From: Lepidurus packardi
Taxonomy: Eukaryota > Arthropoda > Branchiopoda > Notostraca > Triopsidae
Reading direction: 5' to 3'
DNA length: 64,000 nt
Assembly (NCBI GenBank): GCA_023053545.1
Contig: JAKZAN010000001.1
Span: 13,532,024-13,596,023, forward strand
A program made the position numbers and the translations under genes. Positions within the stretch are counted from its first letter, which is position 1. Each line of letters opens with the position of its first letter. The notes beneath the pieces were generated by a model. That model saw nothing but the letters and a program-made list of their open reading frames with translations. It did no database searches and had not been told where the DNA came from. Shown in pieces: positions 24,455 to 36,141 of this stretch.

Positions 24455-24660
24455 TCATTGTCGATATTGCATCAATTGTCGACATTGCATACAGCACTAG
24501 TTCGGCTTTTTGTAACTTACAAAACACTGAAAAGAAGTGAGTGTTTTTCTGCTCTTAAATACAGAACGGATTACACTGAGCACATCGAAGAAATAAGTGA
24601 ACACTTGCCCAGAACCAATCCCCCGTCGACACGTACACCCGAACAATAATTGTGATCCAC
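24455..24660 (-). pseudogene. Orphan SLC22 promoter and start-codon fragment
   Basis: The segment matches the region upstream of copies A-C, including GTCGACAT (start codon and first residues on the minus strand), CACTAGTT, GTAACTTACAAAACACTGAA and AAATACAGAACGGATTACAC. Similarity stops at the start codon. No coding exon follows on the expected side. It marks a lost or truncated fifth array member. Confidence 0.6.
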
Positions 24661-25062
24661 ACTTTATGCGTTTGTCTGCTGTCCTTGGTAGTATCTAGTG
24701 CCGGGACCAGTTCCACAAGAAAAGAGAAATTCGTTGAGCAGATATTGTGCAGGGGTCAAGCACGTTCGTGGTCATAGACCATTGACCACCAGTCTGAAAG
24801 TACCTTCGTGGACACGGTTTATCTCGTCTTATATGGGTTATATACTATGGCTGCAGAACTATACTGTGGTTACTGTTAGACTGTTACTGGCAGTAACTCA
24901 CTAACTTACTTTAGTAAGTTATAATATTACCTAACTTGGTGGTTTTGTAGAATAAGAACCGCATTTATTGACTGAGTAGTTTGTAAGTTCTAAATCTTCG
25001 GATGGTTTGGGTCTAATATCCATGTATATATTAGCATTTGAAGGGAAAGATGACAAGGAAAA

Positions 25063-27010
25063 TTACTTTTTCTTCAAATCCAGATCTTCCAACGTTTCCG
25101 GGAGTGGTTTGCCTTTCGTTTCGGGCAGTAATAACCCCAAAAGGCCCCCAATCACAGCTAAGCATCCGTACATAATCATAGGCAACGGTTTCCAAGTATC
25201 GGCCTAAAAGAAAAATTGCGCAAGTGTTCTAATACTTAAATAAGAGGCAATTTTACCAGTAATAAAACGTAAGGTGCCGTCACCCCTCCAACCCTAGCGG
25301 AGGTGGATGCAACCCCCATGCCAGCGTTACGTACTATAGTTGGGTACAATTCTGTTGTGTATATATAAATCAAGCCGTACGCAGCAGAAATGGCCATTTT
25401 GCCTATCATTGCGAATGTGATGTTCAACCAAACCATATCTAAACAAAAAAAATCAGTTAAAAACTAGATAGAATGTACTTTATTACCTGCAGGTACGATC
25501 GTAGTAGCGATCAGCATCGAACCCGTTATGAGAAACAAGCCAGCTAACGACAGACGTCTTCCCATGTATTTGTCGAAGAAAAATAGCGAAGTGTATCCAG
25601 GAAATTCAACCGCTCCGGAAACCAAAAAATTTAGAAGCAAGTTGCCACCAAGGTTGGACACGTTAAACGACAGTCCCCAGTACACTGCGTTGCATGCAAA
25701 CCTTTACGGTTAATTATTAGAATAATACTACATTTTGAAGATCCTTTACCAGATGAAACACAGATTCAAGGCAATAAAGCGTATTTGAGGATGACGCATA
25801 ACGTCTCTGAAAGTTTTATCTCTTGTAAGCTTCTTTCCGCTGTCGGTATTTCCGTTTATTTGCGTTTCTCGCAATATCTGATCTACGGTAATTGGATCGA
25901 TGTCCATCTTGTTCATTTTCGCAGCCTCGAGAACATTACGCTTTACTTGTTGGAGCTTCCCTTTGACAATAAGCCACCGGTTAGATTCTGGTAAAACCCT
26001 GCGAAAATTAAAAATGTATAAAAATTTAAACTTCCGTTGTACAAATAAAGGACACCCTAGGATTACTGTAACTATTCTTACCACCAGTAAGGAATTAAAA
26101 GCAGGCCAGTTACATGAAGAGCGGTATTTAGCCATCTCCAATCCTTTATGAAGTATGCATACACTCCGAACAACATATAACCAATGCTGAAGAAATAGTT
26201 GAAAACGATGCCTGGAATCAGTCGGTCTTTCGGGCCCAGAAGTTCTACACCTGTATAATAGATCTGTTAAAGCTTTATACATGCCAAGTTTAATTCATAA
26301 ATGCATCCACCAAGAATGAAGACCGTGGCCACTGCGGCAGAGGTACAGCCAACGATAAAACGCAATACAATAAAGCTGTAGAACTCTGGCATGACACCTG
26401 CTAGCATTCCAACTGACATTTGCACCATAATGGCCCCGCATAAAGTGGTTTTGCGTCCAATTCTATGAATAAAAAGACTCGGGTAAAATGCATAAATAAA
26501 TCATTACTATAGATAACCTGTCTGATAGAATTCCTAGGATAGTGGCGCCACAGAATACTCCGCCTTCAAAGACGGTTTGAGCTGTGGCTCTCATCCAAGC
26601 TAGTGAAGCGAAAATTAAGAAAGAATTAAGAAAAAACGACTTTGAATTACCTCCATAGCAGCACTCGACTGATACTCGGAAGTGTCGTAAACATGCCGCT
26701 CACATTTAATCACATTTTCACCTCCGTTTGTAGACCCATTAGGATCCAACATGAAGCATTGGGACCATTGCTGGTTTGTCGAATCCCAAGGTACACTTCT
26801 ATTGAGAATGTCCGGCGATAAAGTGCAGTTTGCGCCCAATTCTTCAAAGGGCAAAAGACATCTATGGGCTGGCGTGGCACCCAGGAAGATCCAAGCTACT
26901 CGGGGCATGAACAGTACGATTGGTGCCAAGTACATGTACAAAAGCTTCCGTTTCTGGTAAGGTCCATAGCGTCCAATCTGCTCCAAGAGTAGATCGTATC
27001 CCGTCGACAT
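25063..27010 (-). pseudogene. SLC22 organic cation transporter, copy B, broken at exon 2
   Basis: Exon 1 (MSTGYDLLLEQIGRYGPYQK) and exons 3-8 read open and closely match copy C, ending LEDLDLKKK at 25063-25065. At the start of exon 2, near 26600, 22 bp present in copies A and C are missing. The deleted bases cover the codons for WDLVCDR. Splicing at the remaining CTAG acceptor would give a stop three codons later. Unless an unseen acceptor or an assembly error is involved, the gene cannot make a full transporter. The GRK motif and ELYPTIVRNAGMG signature are otherwise intact, so inactivation would be recent. Confidence 0.6.
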
Positions 27011-27289
27011 TGGACAAAGCACTAGTTAGGCTTTCGTAACTTACAAAACACTGAAAAGAAGTGACAATTTTTCTGCTCTTAAATACAGAACGGATTACAC
27101 TGAACACATCGAAGAAGGAAGCGAACACTTACCCAGAACCAATCCCTTGAAGTAACATGCAACTTGCATTAATTTGATGCGTCTTATGCGGATGTCCGCT
27201 GTCCTTGCTGGTAATATATACCTATTATACAAACTATGATAAGGTTTTAGGACGATACCCTCTAATAACCCCAAAAGGACCTTAGAAGG

Positions 27290-27466
<177 letters not shown>

Positions 27467-27743
27467 TCAAAATGAGATTATTAACGTCAAAGGCCTTTAA
27501 GCGCCTTTTGAATTCTTTTCGTTTAATCAAATGATTTGCGAACTATATTGCTTTGGTTTACAACTATAAAGTGGAATTGGAAGAGTTTGTCCGTATTGCT
27601 GGCATGGGTATTTCATGTTCTATTGTTGGTAAATCCGTTCAAGTTGGGTCTCTTGAAACGGAGTCGTATATGTCTCTGCCTGCATAGGCTGACATTTGGA
27701 ATCCGATATCACTGAAAGCCAGCTGTTTAAACAACTGTCTTTC

Positions 27744-27790
27744 GGTGATGTCGGATTTTTAGCAATCGCTGGCGTCTTATTTCTTCCTGC
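27744..27790 (+). pseudogene. Second inverted SLC22 last-exon relic
   Basis: The stretch around GTCGGATTTTTAGCAATC matches the plus-strand relic at 20297-20340 (ATCGGATTCTTAGCAGTC), with small gaps. It is too short and degraded to encode anything. Confidence 0.4.
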
Positions 27791-28175
27791 CTGTATATAG
27801 TTTAACTCTTTTGTCCATAGCATTGTAAAAACTTATTTACAGTAAAACGTTTATCAATATAAAATCGCCTTGATGACATTTATAATTTTGTTTATATTTC
27901 TCAGTGGAATTTACTTTACTATACAGCATGTCCGTCTAGAGTTGAAATAATATCGAAGTCCTATCGAAAACACTAATTAATATTCAACGTTATCTATATA
28001 TATTACGGAGCAGTATTTAGGATTATATAACTCTCAAAAGGAAATCACCGAGCATTCACCATTATTTTTATTGATTGAGTAGTTTATTTGCAAGTTCTAT
28101 CTCCTCCAGTGACCTGTACGAAACAAGGAAAAATCATCGAATCGGTATTAGCGGTAAGGGTGATCACAATAAAAA

Positions 28176-30333
28176 TTACTTTTTCTTCGAATCCAAGTCC
28201 TCCAACGTTTCTGGCAGTGCAATGCCTTTCGTTTCGGGCAGTAATAACCCCAAAAGGCCACCAACCACAGCTAAGCATCCGTATATGATCATAGGCAAAG
28301 GTTTCCAAATATCGGCCTTAATAAAAAATCCAATATTGCACAGTGTTGATTCTTCATTTAAGAAGCAATTCTTACCAGTAACAGAACATAAGGTGCCGTC
28401 ACCCCTCCAATCCTAGCGGAGGTGGACGCAACTCCCATCCCAGCGTTACGTACTACAGTCGGGTACAGTTCTGTTGTGTAGATATAAATCAGAGCGTAGG
28501 CAGCAGAAATGGCCATCTTTCCAATCATTGCGCAAGTTATGCTCAACCAAGCCATATCTAATAAGCGAAAGAAAAAGTTCCTAAATTGATAAAATTGAAA
28601 TGCTGCATGTCTTGATAGTAATACCTGCCGGTACGATTATAGTAGCAATGAGTGTTGAACCAGTTACGATACACAAACCAGCAAAAGACATGCGTCTTCC
28701 CATGTATCTGTCGAAGACAAAGAGCGAAGAATAGCCAGGAAATTCAACTGCACTGGAAATTAGAAAATTCAAGAGTAGGTTGCCACCTAGGTTGGGCACA
28801 TTAAATGACAATCCCCAGTACACTCCGTTGCATATGAACCTGTACAGTACAATCAGAGATCAGAAATACTAAACCTTTTCGGACTTTTGTTACCAGATGA
28901 AAGACAGATTCAGGGCGATAAACCGCAGTTTAGAATTGCGCACAATATCTTTGAACGTTTTTTCTTTAAGTTTCGTCCTGTTGTCGTTATTGGCGCTGAT
29001 TTGGGTTTCTTGCAGAACCTGATCCACGAATACAGGATCGATGGGTGTCTTGTTCATCTTCGCAGCTTGGAGTATATTACGCTTTGCTTGTTGGAATTTA
29101 CCTTTCACTATAAGCCAGCGGTTCGATTCTGGCAATACCCTACGTAATTAAAAAAGGATTTTATAAATAAACATAGATTTGCAAAACGTTCCAGAAATTA
29201 ATTCTGCAAAGGATTTGCCATTATTTAATAAAAAATAAATTCAAGGGGGCTTTAGAACTCGGTTCCATAGTGTAAGAAGTTACACAGTGAAGGTGAACGA
29301 CTGTAATGTTATAAACAAGGTTAAGAGCATACAATTCGTAACCAACTGGTCAGGGTTGAAAGTACCTGAAAGCGAGTTGTGAAAACTTACCACCAGTATG
29401 GCACTAAAATGAGGCCAGTTACACTAAGAGCGGTATTTAGCCATCTCCAGTCCGCTATAAAGTATGCGTACACTCCGAACAACATGTAACCGATACTGCA
29501 GAAATAGTTGAAAACGATGCCTGGAATTACCCGATCTTGTGGTCCCAAGAGTTCAACACCTATATAAATACAACGCAAAATCTTACGCTGTGCCCCTTCA
29601 CCAAAAATAATACCTAAAATGAAGACCGTGGCCACAGAAGCCGAGGCACAACCGACGATAAAACGCAAGATCATAAAGCTATAGAACTCCGGCATGAAAC
29701 CTGCAAGTATACCTGCTACAGTTTGCACCATAAGAGCTCCGCATAGGGTCGGTTTGCGTCCAATTCTGCAAACAATCAAACTCGGGTCAAGTCCATACAT
29801 AAATCATTACTGTATTACTTGTCTGATAGAATTCCTAGGATAGTCGCGCCACAGAATACTCCGCCTTCAAAGACGGATTGAGCGGTGGCTCTCATCCAAG
29901 ACCTGTCACAAACCAAATCCCACTAGTGAAGCGAAAATTAAGAAAGAATCCAGAAAAAACAGCTTCGAATTACCTCCATAACAGCACTCGACTGATACTT
30001 GGAAGTGTCGTAAACATGCCGCTCACATTTAATCACATTTTCACCTCCGTTTGTAGGCCCATTAGGATCCAACATGAAGCATTGCGACCACTGCTGGTTT
30101 GTCGAATCCCAAGGTACGCTTTGGTTGAGAAGGTCCGGCGATAGACTGTAGTTTGCGCCCAATTCTTCAAAAGGCAAAAGACATCTATGGGCTGGCGTGG
30201 CACCCAGGAAGATCCAAGCTACTCGGGGCATGAACAGTATGATAGGTGCCAAGTACATGTACAGAAGCTTCCGTTTCTGGTAAGGTCCATAGCGTCCAAT
30301 CTGCTCCAAGAGTAGATCGTATCCCGTCGACAT
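28176..30333 (-). CDS. SLC22-family organic cation transporter, copy C (intact)
   Basis: Eight exons (29974-30333, 29819-29922, 29614-29765, 29391-29559, 28894-29139, 28625-28839, 28376-28557, 28176-28316) join without a break to 522 residues. The order is that of SLC22 major-facilitator proteins: a first helix after RKLLYMYLAP, a large extracellular loop with Cys residues, a WDLVCDRSW motif, GRKPTLCGAL after helix 2, PESNRWLIVKGK after helix 6, and ELYPTVVRNAGMG near helix 10-11. Such proteins move organic cations, carnitine or carcinine-like compounds across the plasma membrane; the substrate cannot be read here. It starts MSTGYDLLLEQIG. Copies A, B and D share this exon plan, showing tandem duplication. 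Confidence 0.92.
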
Positions 30334-31322
30334 GGCAGAAAGCACTAGTTCGTCTTTTCGTAACTCACGAAACACTGCAAAGAAACAATCATTTCTCTGT
30401 TCTTAAATATAGAACGGATCTACACTGGGCATATCGGAGAAGGAAGCGAACACTTGCCTAGAACCAATCCCCTGTCGACGCATACATCCTTGCATTAATT
30501 CCGACACCCGTTTTATGCGGATGCCCGCTGTCCTTGGTATTACCTAGCATAGAAACTAAGATAAGGACCTTAGCATGTAAACTAAGATGTATTTATTGTA
30601 AACTAAAGACCTTCGAAGCAGCTTACAAGGAGCTTGGCAGTCTATATACGTAACACGCAAAATGGGATTAACAACGCCAGTGGCTGATTGCGCGCCTTTT
30701 TAATTCTTTTAAATTCGATAATAATACTGTTTTTGTTGTTACTTTCTTTATCTCATTCCCAAGCCGAGAACGTGTTCACCTTCGCTAGCATAAAACCCGT
30801 ACTATTTTGCTCGCATTACTGTTATGGAAAAAATGTCTTACTTGAAGCTTCAAAATTATCTACATTTGGGTGATTTGGAAGGTTTGACTTAAGTCAAAAT
30901 CCCATGCCTTAAAAATATCCTCAGCAAACACAAACTGCACTTCAAACTAGACATAATACTAACCAACCCCCAGATTTTCCTTTTTGTTTCAAATTTGGCT
31001 AATTCTGCACTTCAGACCCTTCAGTAAACTTTCTGGATTTGCCATTATCCTCTAGTAGTACGTACACAGTCTCCCCTTCGTTCAACCCAGCCTCCTAGAC
31101 CTCCTTCGTACCTTAAAGGCGACTTAATTGCAATTCAACTTAAAGTTCGTTTTCGTGGATATGCATTAAAGTTGAAGATACTTTTTTTGTATGTTAAATA
31201 ACGCGAAATGTATTTTACTTCACCGAATACAATTATGAATTTAAAAAAATTTAGTTCATAATAATGGGTGGAGGTCTCACTTTAACGTAAGACTTAAAGA
31301 GCAGAATCTTTTTCCTCGGGAG

Positions 31323-32026
31323 CAGAGCTGCAACTCGCTGTTCATTTTTGCGAGCGCGCGCGCTCTTTCGCTCACAAGCCGAAACAAGAGCGTGTTCGCG
31401 CTCTCGCTCGTTCAGTATTACCATCGGTTGAGTGGAGCGCCAATTTTAATCAAATATATTATCTTGTAAAACCTACTTTAGTCTCTTTTAATATACTTGA
31501 ACAGACTAATGTTTCTATTGTGTATTGAATAAAGTTTTGGTTTTGGGAAGTTTTTACTAAGAATCTTTACGTGTATAAACAAAGCGCTTATTATGATACG
31601 TATGCGCATGGGTTAGTTCGTCAGGTTCACTTTGTTTAAGAAATATTTCTTACGGAACAAAAAACACTTCATCGGAACAAGTTTATTTCTTGCGACGTTA
31701 TAAGTGTCAAAACTTAGATAGTACAAACACCACCATGGAACGTGATATATTGTTACAACACACCAAGTACAGTAGTGAGTTAGTAATTTAAAACTCTAAT
31801 ACGAAGTGAACATACCCATTGATAAAGTACAGTAACATATGGCAGCCATCCAGGTTAAAGGCACTTAGGCAGATACATACTGCGCCACTGTACGAGAGCA
31901 ACGCGCTCAGTCCTATTCGAGCTCGCAAAAGTTTGAAAAGAGCGCGCTCGTTGTGGCGCGAGCGAACGAGCGAGCGCGCTCTTTTCAAACTTTTGCGCCA
32001 CAACGAGCCCGCTCGTTGCAGCTCTG
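31323..32026. mobile_element. hAT-like non-autonomous transposon (MITE) with target-site duplication
   Basis: The 704-bp element begins CAGAGCTGCAAC and ends with the exact reverse complement GTTGCAGCTCTG. It is flanked by a perfect 8-bp direct repeat, CTCGGGAG, at 31315-31322 and 32027-32034. CAG-initial inverted ends plus 8-bp duplications are hallmarks of the hAT superfamily. No transposase frame exists inside, so it would need a transposase in trans. Subterminal regions are rich in GAGCGCGCTC-type motifs. A perfect 27-bp internal palindrome lies at 31924-31997. The exact duplication suggests a fairly recent insertion. Confidence 0.85.
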
Positions 32027-32209
32027 CTCGGGAGTATGCTTCTTACCCAGTCAACATTTCATAATCATCCAAAAAGTACTACATTATTTGCATTTTCTGC
32101 CACTAAGAAAACAGAGCCAATAACATTGCATATCGTCCTGTTCGATTATTCTTTGAGGCCTCCGTCTAAAGCGGTCTGAACCACGTGGTAACAAGGGTAC
32201 TTATCAGGG

Positions 32210-32700
32210 ATGGTACAAGACCGACTTTTCTCGAAACCAAGACAAGACCGAGACCGGTCGCAAGCTTTCAGTACTAAGACGACACCAACACCGCAACTTT
32301 CGATACCAACACCAAGACAACACCGACCAAAAAATCCGGTGTTGACTCGGATTAGCATTTCCCGGAATTTCGCGAAACAGCGTCTTTCACTTCATAAGTA
32401 AAATTCCTACCAAATAGACGAACCCTATAAGCGTTAAAATGACCCTAGGATTAGAAAGTGAGGGGTCACTTGGGTATTACAAAATGGAACTAAGTAAACT
32501 TGAAAATACGGTTAGTTCCGCTTACAGTAATTTTCACCCTATGTTTAAAATCGAGACCAAGACATCGAGACCAACACCTCGACGAAATTTTCGAGACCAA
32601 GACCGACACCTACAACAGAAACTTTTTTCGAAACCAGACCAAGACTTTCATACTTCGAGACCGGTACTAAGACCAAGATCCGGTCTGAAGATCCGGTTGG
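32210..32700 (+). repeat. Degenerate GAGACCAAGAC-type repeat
   Basis: Units such as CGAGACCAAGAC, GAGACCGG, CACCAACACC and AAACCAGACCAAGAC recur irregularly in two blocks, 32210-32340 and 32555-32700. The plus strand has few T residues within the blocks. It looks like an expanded and decayed simple repeat. Confidence 0.5.
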
Positions 32701-32810
32701 GATCTTCAGTTACTGTCACTTGTTACCGGTACTTATCTAGGGAGAAGGTCTGTTAGGGTGGTGGTGTTAGGACTTGTAGATGTCAAAGGTGGTGTTAGGA
32801 TATAAGGATG

Positions 32811-35218
32811 TCATTTAGATATGCGAGGCAACTGTGTGTAGGGCTGGAGCTGAAAAAAAGAAACCTTCTGTCTCTTCATTTCACTTTCCGGAGCGGCGAC
32901 ATTTTGCGAGATGGATAATATCTTAGGGGAAAGATCGATCGCCCTTTGGAATTTTTCTTGTAACATTTTCAAGACGTTGGGTTTGCAGACGAGTATGACA
33001 AATACTAAAACGGCATTTACCATATTCAATGTTAATGACAACAGCACCGCGTAAATGTTATCCGAAATGCTGGCCACTAAGTCCATGATAAGCATCACGC
33101 CCATGAAAAGAAATATGCGAAATAATACCAACAGCCTTACAAGGAACCCGTTAAATGAAATTAGCTTTGTTTGTTTTAACTTGTGAGAGTTGAAATGGTA
33201 TACCTTTTAAGGACGTATTTCTTGGGGACGCTCGCTGCAATGGAAATCTTACAGTAACAAACAGCGACCCAGATGAAGCTTATGGTGTTGAGAGTCACGA
33301 TAATTCCAAAATAAGTAAGGCGGCACATTTTATATACTATCCTACTACCTTTTTGGAAACAGCAAATTTGCGAATTGATTAAAAACAGCATCCTGTAGGT
33401 AGGCATTCTTCACTCGCTTACCTGAATAAAATTGTTCCACGTGAAACCGCTGAATAAGTTGTGTAACCCCCTCACAAAAGAAGGGAGTACCCCAAGCCAA
33501 GGCAGAGTCGTACGCAAATTTTCGACGTTGATTTTTGTGGCATTGTTGCCTAGTCTGGACGTGCCTTGATTTTGAATGAAGAACTTTTGTATGGGAAGAA
33601 AATAAAAAGATAGGAATCTACGTTACCTAAACATACGAAGTAGATCCATGGATATTATTCTCAACCATACCATTGTCGCGAACAGAAAGTAGAACGCAAT
33701 ACCAACTATAATAATGAAAGTTAGAGTATTGGTTTGGAAAAGACTTTTAGATAGGAGGTTACTATACCAAGAGCACGATACCAACTAACGTCCGAGAAAT
33801 CTACGTAATACATGCTCAAGCCCATTATGAAGTAAAATGCGCTTGCAGAGCCCAACAAACTCATCGTGTTCATGCTGCTTTGTTTTTTGCGAAGTTTTTC
33901 GAGAACGGCGTAGACCAGGAAAGTGGCTGCCAGAAAACTAGCGGAAATCAAGAACACCAAAGAGTTGAATTCGACCACAGGGAAACCTTGAAATCGGCCC
34001 TTTCCATATGTCAGTACTGCCGAAAAGGAATAATCCCAGGAACACTTCCTGGGATCAAAATCACAATCCTCGTAGAACTCAGTGAAGGTTAAACGTTTCG
34101 AAAGCATGTATCGCACCATCGTCCCCAGATCGCTTCCATTGTTGTGAATGCCCCTGTTGGGAAGTTCTCTGATGTTGGTAAAATTTAGTAAGTGGTAGGT
34201 ATCATTCAAACGTTCCACATAAGGAATAGGTAGAGAGGTGTTACGATTCCCGGCTTGAACAGAAGGCAACGTGCAAGTATTGCCTTTGGAATTCAAAACC
34301 TGGCCAGCTGGACATTTCGGGATAGATACCTTGAATTCTAAACAAGCAACTACTACAGTGCTGTGGTTATTGCTGTCAAAATCAACGCAGAACTTGTGCG
34401 TACTGACGGAGCTATTTCCTGATATTTCGTGAATAACTAGTTGTCCATCTGCGAACGTAAAGTTGTCCTCGTTAATTTTAAGAAATTTCCTTGCAGTATG
34501 TTCTGGGCAGATGTTGCCATAAATGATTTCGATGTTTTCCGTATCATAATGGTGAAGCTGCTTAATATCTTTTTGGTAATAGCTTGTTTGTCGTCTTGAT
34601 GTCCATCTGCAACGAATTGAATGGGTTTGCATGATGAATCCGCATTCGGATCAAACGCGGAACCCTTAGGACAACACTTGCGGTAGCAATTTGTCGTATT
34701 GCATTCTGTCTCTACTGTAAGTTGGGTGTTTTTTAGTTCGGATTTACAGATTAATGCTAGCGGTTTTGCCTAAAAGAAAAGAATTTAATCTAAGGTGAAC
34801 TGTAATACTGAAATCGTAGTTCTACCCTCTCGTGTGAATCACTTTGAAACGCCTTGTCTAGGCAATACTCGGAAATATGGATTAGATTGTTTCTGTTCTC
34901 AACAAGTAGGTAGGGGAGTCCCCTGTCATCGATATCAACTGTGTAATATTCTATTACCATAAGCTCCGTTTCGCAAGTAAGGTTTAAGGAAGATAATCTG
35001 TTAAATTGCTCGGTCGAGGCGGCTTCGGCTTGAAACATCACATTTGGCTTCAAGCTTTGAACACATTTGAACTTCGGCACAATCTCTTCATGGTTCTTTT
35101 CAAGTACTTCGTTTGAAGCGCAGCAGCTTACAGCTTCTGTTATCGCGTCACTGATACTTCTTGCTAACACTTGGTTCGCTAGTAATATACCGATTAGTGT
35201 AAGCCAGTCCATCCTCAT
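32811..35218 (-). CDS. Methuselah-like class B-type GPCR
   Basis: Exons are 34826-35218, 33768-34769, 33637-33705, 33422-33583, 33204-33348 and 32811-33135. Residues 1-20 form a signal peptide (MRMDWLTLIGILLANQVLAR). A Cys-rich Methuselah ectodomain follows, with CYRKCCPKG, IYGNICPEH and several N-glycosylation sites. Seven hydrophobic segments follow, including VGIAFYFLFATMVWLRIISM, RRKFAYDSALAWGTPFF and a final LVFVILVCKPNV. The tail is cytoplasmic. Methuselah-like receptors are an arthropod-rich group linked in Drosophila to stress and lifespan; the ligand here is unknown. Exon 34769-33768 changes frame near 34565-34615. This needs either one missing base in an A-run or an unusual intron of about 53-56 bp. 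All other junctions keep phase. Confidence 0.82.
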
Positions 35219-36141
35219 TTTGGACTATATTTTCTTAACGGAAAACTTAACTGATTAGTTTCGAAATAACCAATATCAGCCAGTCCTTGAGAATACACGA
35301 TCTTCACTCGACCAAAATGCAAACTGAATTGCCTTTGTAGAGCGTTCCAAATGTTCCAAGCGTCGAGAAAAAGGGAAAGTTCCTATCTTTGCCAAAAATG
35401 TTTTTTGTCTTTAAAATGCAAGATGAAGCTAGATGCAAACTCGTTTGGCAACCTTTTCGAACCTTGCTACCAAGGGAAAAGTCTTTGCGTACACTTTTAA
35501 AACTTCTCCCCTGCGCACAGTGCATTCTTATCACAGGATCTGGCCTTGCCAGACTGCATGTAACTAATTCTGTATCGTATAAGTACGATACTGTATCGGA
35601 CTCGTTTTTCCCGTCTATTTACAAAACAAGATTTGTAACATGACGAAATTTGATTATTACATCAGCAAGTGTAACACTAACGAGTGAACTGTCAAAAGAC
35701 TTATATATATGATTTATTTTTAATTTTCCTAACTTGAATAAGTTTAAATAAATCGTTTATCTAAATCTTTGAAGCAGCGTTTAAAGATATTTTTATTAAG
35801 ACATTTTTAAAAAGAATTTTTCAATTATATCGTTAAATTTATTTTAAATTTCTTCTCAGGTTTGGACGAATATGCTTAATGAAATAAGCACGCCACAGCT
35901 CTCCTCCATTATGTTTACCAAAAATCGCTCTAGGAAATAGTTTCTACAATGTATTGGAAGTCGTGCACTCTTCGGACAATGATCCTGAAGTTTCTTTTAG
36001 ATATTACAATACATCAAGGGGGTAGTGCACAGGGAACGTTAACTGCCCGTAGTTAGCAGTTTGTCAGCAAGCTCAACCTCCATTCTCGATCTCGATCTTA
36101 AAATTCACAGTAATTAGTTTGACCAACAATTAATACAAAGA
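35219..36141. other. Spacer upstream of the GPCR gene
   Basis: The GPCR promoter should lie near 35219-35400, inferred from position. The right part (35690-35870) is strongly AT-rich. No exon-like signal was seen. Confidence 0.5.

Larger units (their letters stand above)
22777..25062. other. Spacer between SLC22 copies A and B
   Basis: The copy A promoter lies just right of 22777 and shares its sequence with the promoters of the other copies. The middle (about 23000-24430) has exon-like open minus-strand segments of unknown origin. An orphan promoter with the start codon only is at 24455-24660. Sequence like the 3' flank of copy A resumes from about 24800. Confidence 0.5.
30334..32810. other. 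Spacer between SLC22 copy C and the GPCR gene
   Basis: The copy C promoter lies at the left end and matches those of copies A and B. The hAT-type element occupies 31323-32026. A repetitive GACC/AAGACC stretch follows at 32210-32700. No coding gene was recognised. Confidence 0.6.

Noticed and set aside
33422-33705. Apparent frameshift between the third and fourth GPCR exons
   Set aside because: Using the donor C|GTATGT at 33637 rather than the later AG|GTAACG restores phase, and an acceptor at 33349 fixes the next junction, so no break is needed.
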